Origin: an uncultured bacterium
GTDB lineage: Bacteria > Planctomycetota > Phycisphaerae > Phycisphaerales > SM1A02
Assembly: GCA_903867275.1 (NCBI GenBank)
Contig: CAIPQY010000149.1
Location: forward strand, 1-7,490
Direction of reading: 5' to 3'
Length of the DNA stretch: 7,490 nucleotides
Below the pieces are notes generated by a model. It did no database searches, had not been told where the DNA came from, and saw only the letters and a program-made list of their open reading frames with translations. Shown one piece after another: positions 1 through 6,081 of this stretch. The translations under genes were made by a program, and so were the position numbers. Position 1 is the first letter of the stretch, and each line of letters begins with the position of its first letter.

Positions 1-1368
1 CCAGTCCGCCAGCGCGAGCACCCGCGCGGTTTCCGTGGAATGCTTCGTCGATTCGAGCGCACGCATGCGGTCCTGCAGCGGCTGCCACACCGCCAGCGCG
101 CGCGTGGCATCGATCGCGTTCCAGCGCTTCACCAGCGCGGCGCGAGCCTGCGCCGAATCGCGCTCGCCAGGCAGAAGCCATGCATCGGGGGCATGGCCAC
201 CGCTGCGCCAGATGCCGCCAAGCGCCCACAGACGCGCCGAGGTGATCCTGGGATCCGCAAGCCAGCCCACGAATGCACGCCGCGTGGCGTCGAAACCGCT
301 CTGACGCGGATCGCTCGGCACCGCAGCGAGCAATGAACCGAGCACATCCGCGGCCAGACCCTGCCCATCAAGCCGTGCCTTGCCGCGCACCACCGCATCG
401 ATCGCGGCCAGCGCGCACTGCAGACGCGCGTCGGCGCGCTCGATCGCCGCCACCGCCTGCAGCCATCCCACCCATCGCTCGCGCGCATCAGGCTGCTGCA
501 AGGACTTCTCGAGCACAGGCACCTGCTGCAGCGCCCACGCCTGCAGCGCGCTTGAATCATCGCCACCCAGCGCGCGCGTGCCGCCCAGTTTCGCCGCAGC
601 CGCAGGCGACATTCGCTCGTCCGCACGCGCGCGCGCCTGCAGCATGGCATCGAAGGCCGACGCCAGCATGCCGTCGCGTGCATTCGAGGGATGCGCCGCG
701 TCGGTGGCCAGCGCGGTCTGCAGGCGAACCACCTCCTCGGCCGACGGGCTCTGCGCGATCCATTCCGCCAGCGAAGCGATCAGGCGATCGCGCTGCGAGC
801 TGGTCATGGCGGGCCATGCGACCAGCGCCTGTGAACACGCCTGTCTCCAGCGCTCGAGGGCTTCAGCGGACAGCGCACCGGCGGGACGCGCTTCCAGTGC
901 GGCGGCGGGCGCGACAACCGTGGGTTGTGCGCCAGCATCAAGCGTCGGAGGCGTTGGAAACGAGACAGGCGGCGGCGGCAGCGTGCGTGATGGATCCACA
1001 GCCACGGGCGCCGGCGCGGCCGGCTTGTCCTGCGTCGCGGAAACGGGCGCAGCCGAGGGCAGCCGTTCGAGCAGCAGCCAGAACAGCGCCAGACTCATCG
1101 CCAGCCCAAACACCGAGATCGCGGTGAGCCACCAACGCCTGGGCGCAGGCGGCATGGGCTGCAAAACTGCGGGCTTCGCGGGCGGAGCCATCACGCGCGA
1201 ACGAGGCGCAGGTTCCCGAAATGCCTCCTCGACCAGTTGCACCAGCACGCGCTCATCGAGCAGCTGATCACGCGCCCACGCATGCAGCGCCGTGCGGCTG
1301 CGGCGGTTCCAGCCGCCGTGGGCGGCGATCACCGTGCGGATCCATGCAAGGCGTTCGGCGCGATCCAT
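1..1368 (-). CDS. Single-pass membrane protein with helical periplasmic domain, function unknown (partial, C-terminus off the window)
   Basis: The frame is open without a stop for 456 codons from the ATG at 1368 to base 1, so the C-terminus lies outside the window. I do not recognise the family. Residues 1-56 form a charged, probably helical cytoplasmic domain rich in Trp and Arg. A Pro-rich stretch follows (about 60-76), then one membrane helix at about 79-100 flanked by Arg-Arg-Trp-Trp. After it comes a Pro/Ala/Val linker (about 105-160, with four prolines in a row), then an Ala/Leu-rich helical domain with regularly spaced Trp. Cys is nearly absent. The topology is probably N-in with the bulk in the periplasm. 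The start overlaps the stop of the upstream gene by one base (TGATG). A GTG directly upstream in frame (1371) would instead give a GTGA overlap like those elsewhere in the operon. It is the last visible gene of the ExbB/ExbD operon, so a role in the same envelope complex is inferred. Confidence 0.85.
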   Translation of the reverse strand, partial: MDRAERLAWIRTVIAAHGGWNRRSRTALHAWARDQLLDERVLVQLVEEAFREPAPRSRVMAPPAKPAVLQPMPPAPRRWWLTAISVFGLAMSLALFWLLLERLPSAAPVSATQDKPAAPAPVAVDPSRTLPPPPVSFPTPPTLDAGAQPTVVAPAAALEARPAGALSAEALERWRQACSQALVAWPAMTSSQRDRLIASLAEWIAQSPSAEEVVRLQTALATDAAHPSNARDGMLASAFDAMLQARARADERMSPAAAAKLGGTRALGGDDSSALQAWALQQVPVLEKSLQQPDARERWVGWLQAVAAIERADARLQCALAAIDAVVRGKARLDGQGLAADVLGSLLAAVPSDPRQSGFDATRRAFVGWLADPRITSARLWALGGIWRSGGHAPDAWLLPGERDSAQARAALVKRWNAIDATRALAVWQPLQDRMRALESTKHSTETARVLALADW

Positions 1369-3743
1369 CACGGGGCCCCCGTTCGCGGAGCCGTCTGCGC
1401 CGCATCGCGGAACAACGCGCCCCATGGCTGCGCTCCACCCTCGGGAAGCAGCGTCATGTGCTGCTGCAGCATGCTCGCGGCACGCGCGGCATCGAAGGAC
1501 TGCAACGCCCGGTACAGGCGCCAGCGCGCTTCAAGCCACGGTTCGGTTCCCTGCGCCAGCGTGCCGCTGAGCACCTGCATGCGCTCGGCTGCCTCGGCAC
1601 CGCGACCGGCCATGCGCAGCGCCTCAGCAAGCGCAAAGGTTTCCGTGATCGATGTTGAAGGCGCGCGCTGCAGCGTCTCGATCAGCCTGGCGCACATGCC
1701 GGCATCGATGACGACTTCCGCATCGGCCGCGGCAAGCACGCTGCGCGCCAGACGATCGCGCGCAGCCGCTGCCAGCGCGGCGTCCTCGCCCGCCTCGTCG
1801 GCCGCAAGGCGTGCACACGCCACCGCTGCCTGCAGCCGATCAGCCGCCTGCATGTCCGACAGCGCGAAGGCCGCGGCAAGCGCCAGACGCGCTCGCAGCG
1901 CGGCTGGTGCCTGCGCAAGCGTTGCCTGCAGCGCCGACATGTCGCCCTGCATCACCTGCAGTCGAACGATGGCCAGCAGCGTGGCCGCATCGAGGCGCTC
2001 GGTGGCGGCAAGCACCTGCAACGCCTGCTCGGCGCTCAAACGATCCTGCGCGCCAGGCGTGGTGGCGGCGAGCAGTCGCCATCGCGCAACCAGCGGCGAG
2101 GCCACACATGCGTCGGTGACACGCAGCGCACGCTCCGCGCTCCGCGTCTGCGCGGCAGCGTCTTCGGCGCCGCCACGAAGAATGCGCCGCGCTGCCTCGG
2201 CGCGCGCGGCAGCGAACAGCGCATCGCGATCCGGCACCTCGAGCAGAACGGCGGTGGCGACCGCGTCGCTCGGAAATCCATCGAGCTGGCTCAACCAGGT
2301 GGCCACTCGGCCCGCGTATGGCCCCAGCGGATCCGACTCGCGCTGACGCAGCAGCAGATCGATGCGTCGTCGCTGTGCCGCCGCATCCTTCGCGGGCTCG
2401 TGCGCCGCCGCAAGCCACAGGCACTCGGGGCGAAGCGACGGGCGCACCGCTGCCGCCTGCTCGAAAGCCACGCTCGCGGCGGCGGCATCGCCTGACGCCA
2501 CCAGCGCATATCCGAGTGCTCGCAGGGCCTCGGCACGCATCGGTGCCGGCGCCGCGTCGCCCGCCTTCGCCAATCCATCGCGCAGCGCTGCGGCGACGGC
2601 GGCGGCCTCGGCAGGTGCGCCTTCACGCCGCTGCCACGCGGGCAGTTGGGCTTCCGCCTTCTGCAATGCCGACGCGAGCGCACGAAGCGGGCCCGACTGC
2701 GATGCCAGTTGCGCAAGCCACGCCTTGCGCGCGTCGGCATCCATGGCATCCATCGCGGCCGTCACCACCGCGGTGGCATCCGCGCCCGCGTCGCGTGAAG
2801 CCACGCGCGCGGCGCTGCGCGCCAATCCCGGCGTGAGCGTGCGCGGCGGCATGTGGTCCAGCACCTCGCGCATGGCATGCAGATCCTGTCGATCGATGGC
2901 GAAGGCCAGACGCCACAGTGCCACCCGACCCGCAGCGGTCGTGGCGGAAGCTTCACCGGCCACGGCCTGCAACCACGCATCGCCTGCGGCATCGCGACCC
3001 GCGGCATGCAGCGCGGCGGCCAGACCAAGCGCCGCGTCGGCACCCATCTCGGTGCGCAGCAGATCGGCGCTCGCGTTGGCTGGCTCGGGCGACTGCGCGT
3101 CGGCATCCACCAACCGCGCAAACAGCACGATGGCGCGCTCGAGCTCCAACTTCGCCGCCGCGGCATCGCCCGCCCCACCACCACCGTGCAGCGCCACCCA
3201 CGCCTGCAGCGTGCGTCGCCATGCATCAAGCAGGTCGGCGCCCTCGTGCACGCCGGCGAGTGGATCCTGTCGATCCATGCGCGAACTGTCGCTGGTCAGC
3301 AGCGGCCGCAGCAGTTCGCCGGCCTGCGACAGCGCCTCCATGGCCGTCTTCGCCGCGGTGGCGTCGCGCTCGGTGCCGCGCATGGACTCCACCAGCACCG
3401 CGCCCTCGGCCAACTGCTGTCGCGCCATCTCGAGACGCGGACGCGCAGCGGCACGATCGCCCGCCGGCAGCTGCGCCACGATGTCGCGCAGCACGGCCTG
3501 ACGCTCGGTGGCAAGCAGCGCACTGGTGGATGCGAGCATCGCGGGGTCCGCGGCGATTTCACGGGCAGCCTGCACACGCGCGGCGGGATTGCCGTTGCGC
3601 AGGCGATCGATCTGCCACTGCAGGCGCGTGCCTTCCAGCGCATGCCGCTGCAGGAACACGTCGAAGCCCTGATCGCGCGCCATGGCTGCGCCGGCGATGG
3701 CCAACCCAAGCAGCGCGATGCATGCGTCACGATGCCGGCGCAT
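1368..3743 (-). CDS. Large exported alanine-rich helical-repeat (TPR-like) protein, 791 residues
   Basis: The N-terminus is a clear signal peptide: basic residues 1-6, a hydrophobic core at about 7-20, and an Ala-Met-Ala site before Arg23 that suits signal peptidase I. There is no lipobox Cys, so the mature protein is predicted to be soluble in the periplasm. The rest is almost wholly Ala/Leu/Arg/Asp-rich amphipathic helix. Stretches around residues 405-440 and 700-770 have the small/large residue spacing of tetratricopeptide repeats (for example an Ala-Leu-Gly-Tyr-Ala segment followed by Gly-Asp and Phe-Glu-Gln-Ala). No catalytic motif is seen, so a scaffold or binding role is the likeliest inference. 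The start is fixed by an in-frame TGA two codons upstream of the ATG, and the gene overlaps the end of the second ExbD by 17 bases. The visible ribosome site is weak, which fits translation coupled to the gene before it. A TPR search could well return only weak hits. Confidence 0.88.
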   Translation of the reverse strand: MRRHRDACIALLGLAIAGAAMARDQGFDVFLQRHALEGTRLQWQIDRLRNGNPAARVQAAREIAADPAMLASTSALLATERQAVLRDIVAQLPAGDRAAARPRLEMARQQLAEGAVLVESMRGTERDATAAKTAMEALSQAGELLRPLLTSDSSRMDRQDPLAGVHEGADLLDAWRRTLQAWVALHGGGGAGDAAAAKLELERAIVLFARLVDADAQSPEPANASADLLRTEMGADAALGLAAALHAAGRDAAGDAWLQAVAGEASATTAAGRVALWRLAFAIDRQDLHAMREVLDHMPPRTLTPGLARSAARVASRDAGADATAVVTAAMDAMDADARKAWLAQLASQSGPLRALASALQKAEAQLPAWQRREGAPAEAAAVAAALRDGLAKAGDAAPAPMRAEALRALGYALVASGDAAAASVAFEQAAAVRPSLRPECLWLAAAHEPAKDAAAQRRRIDLLLRQRESDPLGPYAGRVATWLSQLDGFPSDAVATAVLLEVPDRDALFAAARAEAARRILRGGAEDAAAQTRSAERALRVTDACVASPLVARWRLLAATTPGAQDRLSAEQALQVLAATERLDAATLLAIVRLQVMQGDMSALQATLAQAPAALRARLALAAAFALSDMQAADRLQAAVACARLAADEAGEDAALAAAARDRLARSVLAAADAEVVIDAGMCARLIETLQRAPSTSITETFALAEALRMAGRGAEAAERMQVLSGTLAQGTEPWLEARWRLYRALQSFDAARAASMLQQHMTLLPEGGAQPWGALFRDAAQTAPRTGAP

Positions 3744-4134
3744 AGCTCACTCGCTGGAACCCTGAATCCCGCGCCGCCTGCAGCACGGCGGCGGCATCGG
3801 ACACGCTGGGCCCGTCGTGCACGCGCACCGCCACGCCGGGCTCCTTCGGCAGTGGCTGCAGCGCGGCCTTCAGCGCCTCCATGCCGTCGATGCGCCGCCC
3901 CGCCACGCGACACCACGCGGCACCCGGCGTGCCCATCACCTCCACCACCACCGCCTGCAGGTCACCCTTCGCGCCGGTGGCGGTTCCGAGCGCGCCGGTG
4001 AGACGCCCTTCCAGCATCGCCGCGCCGCTTGTCACCAGGAAGAAACTCAGCAGCAGGAAGGTGGCATCGATCATGCTCACCATGTTGATGAGCGGTCGCT
4101 CGCGGTCCATGCCTCGCGATGCGCCGAACCTCAT
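3727..4134 (-). CDS. ExbD/TolR-family biopolymer transport protein, second copy (divergent)
   Basis: This 135-residue protein has the ExbD/TolR layout: a short basic cytoplasmic N-terminus, one membrane helix (about 20-40) and a periplasmic domain of about 95 residues. The helix begins with Met-Val-Ser-Met-Ile-Asp and keeps the essential proton-carrying Asp (D23, equivalent to D25 of E. coli ExbD), followed by the usual run of Thr-Phe-Leu-Leu-Leu and Phe-Phe-Leu-Val-Thr. In the family this residue couples proton flow to movement of the ExbB ring. The periplasmic part diverges: the conserved Val-x-Leu-Pro stretch after the helix is replaced by Gly/Ala/Thr-rich sequence, but the late strand-helix-strand pattern (Val-Arg-Val-His-Asp, then a Gly-Phe-x-x-Val near the end) remains. 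The start has a strong GGAGGGG (4146-4140) five bases upstream and overlaps the first ExbD by ATGA. The pair may form a heterodimer inside the ExbB ring (inference). Confidence 0.9.
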   Translation of the reverse strand: MRFGASRGMDRERPLINMVSMIDATFLLLSFFLVTSGAAMLEGRLTGALGTATGAKGDLQAVVVEVMGTPGAAWCRVAGRRIDGMEALKAALQPLPKEPGVAVRVHDGPSVSDAAAVLQAARDSGFQRVSYAPAS

Positions 4135-4544
4135 CGCTGCCCCTCCGATTCGGTGGCCAGGCGGAACGCGGGTGCGCCGCCGGCCTGCAACGCTCGCGCC
4201 ACGGCGTTGAGCGCCGCCGTGGGCGCCGCACGATCGGCGCGAACCACCGGCGGCGTGCCACCCGTGCGCGCGGTCGCCTCGCGCGCGAGCTGCGCAAGGC
4301 GCTCCGGCTGCACGCGTGCATCGCCCACCATCACCGTGCCGTCAGCCTGCACCAGCACCACCAGTCCCGATGCCTCCGCCTTCGAGGCGGTCTCGCCTGG
4401 CTGCACGGGCAGCCGCACTTCTCCACGACCACGCTGCGCCATCTGCGCCGTGACCAGGAAGAAGATGAGCAGCAGGAACGTGACGTCGATCATCGGCGTC
4501 ATGTCCGGGGCACAGTCGCGGCGTTTGGCGGTGCGGAACTTCAA
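4131..4544 (-). CDS. exbD: ExbD/TolR-family biopolymer transport protein, first copy (TTG start)
   Basis: This 137-residue protein is a canonical ExbD: a basic N-terminus (Met-Lys-Phe-Arg-Thr-Ala-Lys-Arg-Arg), then Asp-Met-Thr-Pro-Met-Ile-Asp entering a membrane helix at about 19-38. D20 is the proton-carrying residue. A Val-Arg-Leu-Pro segment after the helix and a late Val-Val-Arg-Ala-Asp followed by an Ala-Gly-Gly turn match the periplasmic fold. With ExbB it forms the proton-driven motor of Ton/Tol systems. The start is the TTG at 4544, not an ATG. It lies in a TTGA overlap with the ExbB stop, has GGAAG six bases upstream, and gives the family N-terminus Met-Lys-Phe-Arg. The first ATG downstream (4502) would remove the cytoplasmic tail. 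An ATG further upstream (4661) would add 39 Arg-rich residues that are only ExbB read out of frame. The symbol reflects the family; the system itself may not be TonB-dependent uptake. Confidence 0.93.
   Translation of the reverse strand: MKFRTAKRRDCAPDMTPMIDVTFLLLIFFLVTAQMAQRGRGEVRLPVQPGETASKAEASGLVVLVQADGTVMVGDARVQPERLAQLAREATARTGGTPPVVRADRAAPTAALNAVARALQAGGAPAFRLATESEGQR
4140..4146 (-). promoter_or_regulatory. Ribosome binding site for the second exbD copy
   Basis: The minus strand reads GGAGGGG at 4146-4140, five bases before the ATG at 4134 and inside the end of the first exbD. Together with the ATGA overlap it fixes the start and suggests that the second ExbD is made in quantity along with the first. 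Confidence 0.6.
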
Positions 4545-5221
4545 GCCTTGCTTCCGGCGTTGATCTGCTCGAGCAACTCGGCGAACGATTCGGCGACCTC
4601 GCCCGCCTCGGCGGCCGAGGCCTCGATGCGGTTGCGCAGGAACACGTGCGCCGCGGTGCACGGAATGGCCACCACCAGTCCCTGGAAGGTGGTGATGAGC
4701 GCCAGCGAAATGTTGCTGGCCAGCGACTCGTAGTAGGCCGCGTCGTTCACCGCGCCCGAGGCCACGCCTTCGAAGGCACCGATCATGCCCTGCACCGTGC
4801 CCAGCAGGCCAAGCAACGGCGCCACGCTGGCGATCACGGCGATGGCGTCGGTCCAGCGGTACAGGCGGCCGGTCTCGGCATCACCCGCTTCCTGCATCGC
4901 CTCACGCACCTGCAGCAGTCCAAGCGCGCCACTGCCCGCGCGCGAGAGACCCGCCGCCAGGATGCGGCCGATGTAGCAGGTGCGCGCAGGATCGCGGCAC
5001 AGCTCGATCGCCCGCTGCACGCGGCCCGCCTGCACCTCGCGGCGACATGCGTCGATCAGCGCGCGCGGCAGCAGCGTGCTGCGGCGAATCATGGCGAACT
5101 GCGCGGCACCCACCGCCAGCGCCACCACGCTGATGGCCACGATCACGTAGCCGATGATGCCGCCGTCGGTGATGAACTTGAGAAGGCTGCCCGAGGCCGC
5201 CAGCGTGAACGCGTGCATCAT
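4541..5221 (-). CDS. exbB: MotA/TolQ/ExbB-family proton-channel protein
   Basis: This 226-residue protein has the three-helix topology of ExbB/TolQ: helix 1 at about 21-45, a cytoplasmic domain of about 75 residues, helix 2 at about 124-147 and helix 3 at about 169-195, then a short Glu-rich cytoplasmic tail. The family signature lies in helix 2 (Ala-Pro-Leu-Leu-Gly-Leu-Leu-Gly-Thr-Val-x-Gly-Met-Ile, about 134-147). Helix 3 carries the Thr-Thr-Phe-x-Gly-Leu-x-Val-Ala-Ile-Pro run. ExbB pentamers surround an ExbD dimer and turn the proton gradient into mechanical work on a transducer in the inner membrane. The length is close to E. coli ExbB (244). AAGGAG (5232-5227) lies five bases before the ATG at 5221 and eight before a second ATG at 5218, so either may be used. 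The first gives an ATGA overlap with the gene upstream. A 370-residue in-frame extension to 5653 is out-of-frame reading of the neighbour. Confidence 0.95.
   Translation of the reverse strand: MMHAFTLAASGSLLKFITDGGIIGYVIVAISVVALAVGAAQFAMIRRSTLLPRALIDACRREVQAGRVQRAIELCRDPARTCYIGRILAAGLSRAGSGALGLLQVREAMQEAGDAETGRLYRWTDAIAVIASVAPLLGLLGTVQGMIGAFEGVASGAVNDAAYYESLASNISLALITTFQGLVVAIPCTAAHVFLRNRIEASAAEAGEVAESFAELLEQINAGSKA
4551..4555 (-). promoter_or_regulatory. Ribosome binding site that decides the TTG start of exbD copy 1
   Basis: The minus strand reads GGAAG at 4555-4551, six bases before the TTG at 4544 and inside the last codons of exbB. It supports TTG as the true start rather than the ATG at 4502, which has no comparable site at proper spacing. 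Confidence 0.6.
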
Positions 5222-6081
5222 GGAATCTCCTTGTCCGCGGCGGCCCGCAACCGGGCGGCCTCCTGTGGATCGATCGTCTGCAGCGCCTCGGCGGCGCGCT
5301 TCAAGGCCGCCACGCGAAGCCACGGGGCCTCGTCGAATGCGGCCGCCGACTGCGTGAATCGAAGCGACGCCAGACGCGGGTCGCGCCTGGCCGTGTCGCG
5401 CAGCAGCAGTTCGCCCTCGAACCACTGCGTGAAGGGCGTGACCTGCCTCGACTGCTTGGCAAGTTGTCGAAGCTCGTTCAGCGTGCGCTCGGCCGCCTTC
5501 GCGTCCCCGGCGCGCGCCTCGCATGCAAGGCGCAGCAACGCGGCGCGCGTGCGCACACGCGCCTGCGCCGGCGTTTCGCGGCCTTCCTTCACCTTCTCGG
5601 TGGCGGGCATCGGAATGGATGCATCCAGCAGACGCGCCGCGCACACGATCCACGCGCCGCTCGGCTGCTTCGCCTCGGGCAGCGCCAGCAGCTGCGCGGC
5701 AAGCGCACTGGCCCGCGCATCCGCATCACCGGTGGGCAGCACGCGCAGCGCCACACCGCACCCAGGATCCACCCACGCGCGCTGCGGGCTGAACGCGGCC
5801 GTGAGCGCCGGCAACTCCACACCCGCGCGCTCGGCCAGCACCTGCGCCTGCACGCTCAGCGCGAAGGCGCGGTCCATCTCGCCTGCGGCCCACGCGATGC
5901 GCGCATTGCCATCAATCCACGCCGCACGCGCCGCCGCATCCGTGTCCGCCGGCTCCGCCACCTGCGCCATCGCCTCACGCGCACCAGCAGCGTCGCCACG
6001 CGCCAGCCGCGCCTGCACCAGATCCATGGGCGACTCCGCCGCAGCAAGCAGCAGCGCGATCGTGAGCACCACGATCTTCAT
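5218..6081 (-). CDS. Exported alpha-helical protein, function unknown (287 residues)
   Basis: I do not recognise a family. The N-terminus (Met-Lys-Ile-Val-Val-Leu-Thr-Ile-Ala-Leu-Leu-Leu-Ala-Ala-Ala) is a compact signal peptide with a likely cut after the Ala-Ala-Ala at 13-15. No lipobox Cys follows, so a periplasmic or secreted protein is expected. The mature part is mostly helical and Ala/Arg/Glu-rich. The segment at about 21-85 and the one at about 172-270 look like TPR-type helical hairpins, separated by a more ordered region (about 100-160) containing Cys108 and Cys147. A further Cys sits at 187. The ATG at 6081 overlaps the stop of the VWA gene by ATGA and has GGAGGG (6093-6088) six bases upstream, so this start is preferred over in-frame ATGs within the VWA gene. 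Lying between the VWA protein and ExbB, it is probably an accessory of the same machine (inference). Confidence 0.87.
   Translation of the reverse strand: MKIVVLTIALLLAAAESPMDLVQARLARGDAAGAREAMAQVAEPADTDAAARAAWIDGNARIAWAAGEMDRAFALSVQAQVLAERAGVELPALTAAFSPQRAWVDPGCGVALRVLPTGDADARASALAAQLLALPEAKQPSGAWIVCAARLLDASIPMPATEKVKEGRETPAQARVRTRAALLRLACEARAGDAKAAERTLNELRQLAKQSRQVTPFTQWFEGELLLRDTARRDPRLASLRFTQSAAAFDEAPWLRVAALKRAAEALQTIDPQEAARLRAAADKEIP
5227..5232 (-). promoter_or_regulatory. Strong ribosome binding site for exbB
   Basis: The minus strand reads AAGGAG at 5232-5227, the best Shine-Dalgarno match in the operon. It lies five bases before the ATG at 5221 and eight before the ATG at 5218, inside the end of the preceding gene. 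It supports starting ExbB here rather than at the upstream in-frame ATGs. Confidence 0.7.

Noticed and set aside
129..1135. Short minus-strand frames of 184, 93 and 65 codons
   Set aside because: They are out of frame with the continuous 456-codon reading from 1368 to 1, which has a membrane helix and coherent helical pattern. The short frames are Arg/Cys/Trp-rich noise.
1237..2346. Plus-strand open frame of 369 codons
   Set aside because: Antisense to the 791-residue protein and the start of the next gene. The composition is low-complexity Ala/Ser/Arg typical of an out-of-frame reading of GC-rich codons.
2362..4001. Plus-strand open frames of 379 and 382 codons (2362-3501 and 2853-4001)
   Set aside because: Both are antisense to the 791-residue gene and overlap each other. 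They lack plausible ribosome sites, signal peptides or motifs.
3727..5221. Zorya-type defence or flagellar MotA/MotB motor
   Set aside because: The small partners are 135-137-residue ExbD/TolR proteins with no OmpA-like peptidoglycan-binding domain, and ExbB has three helices rather than the four of MotA. No helicase or nuclease gene is nearby.
5222..5653. In-frame 144-codon N-terminal extension of ExbB
   Set aside because: The extension is Arg/Gly/His-rich reading of the neighbour's codons. The family starts just before the first helix, and AAGGAG sits at the right spacing for 5221/5218.
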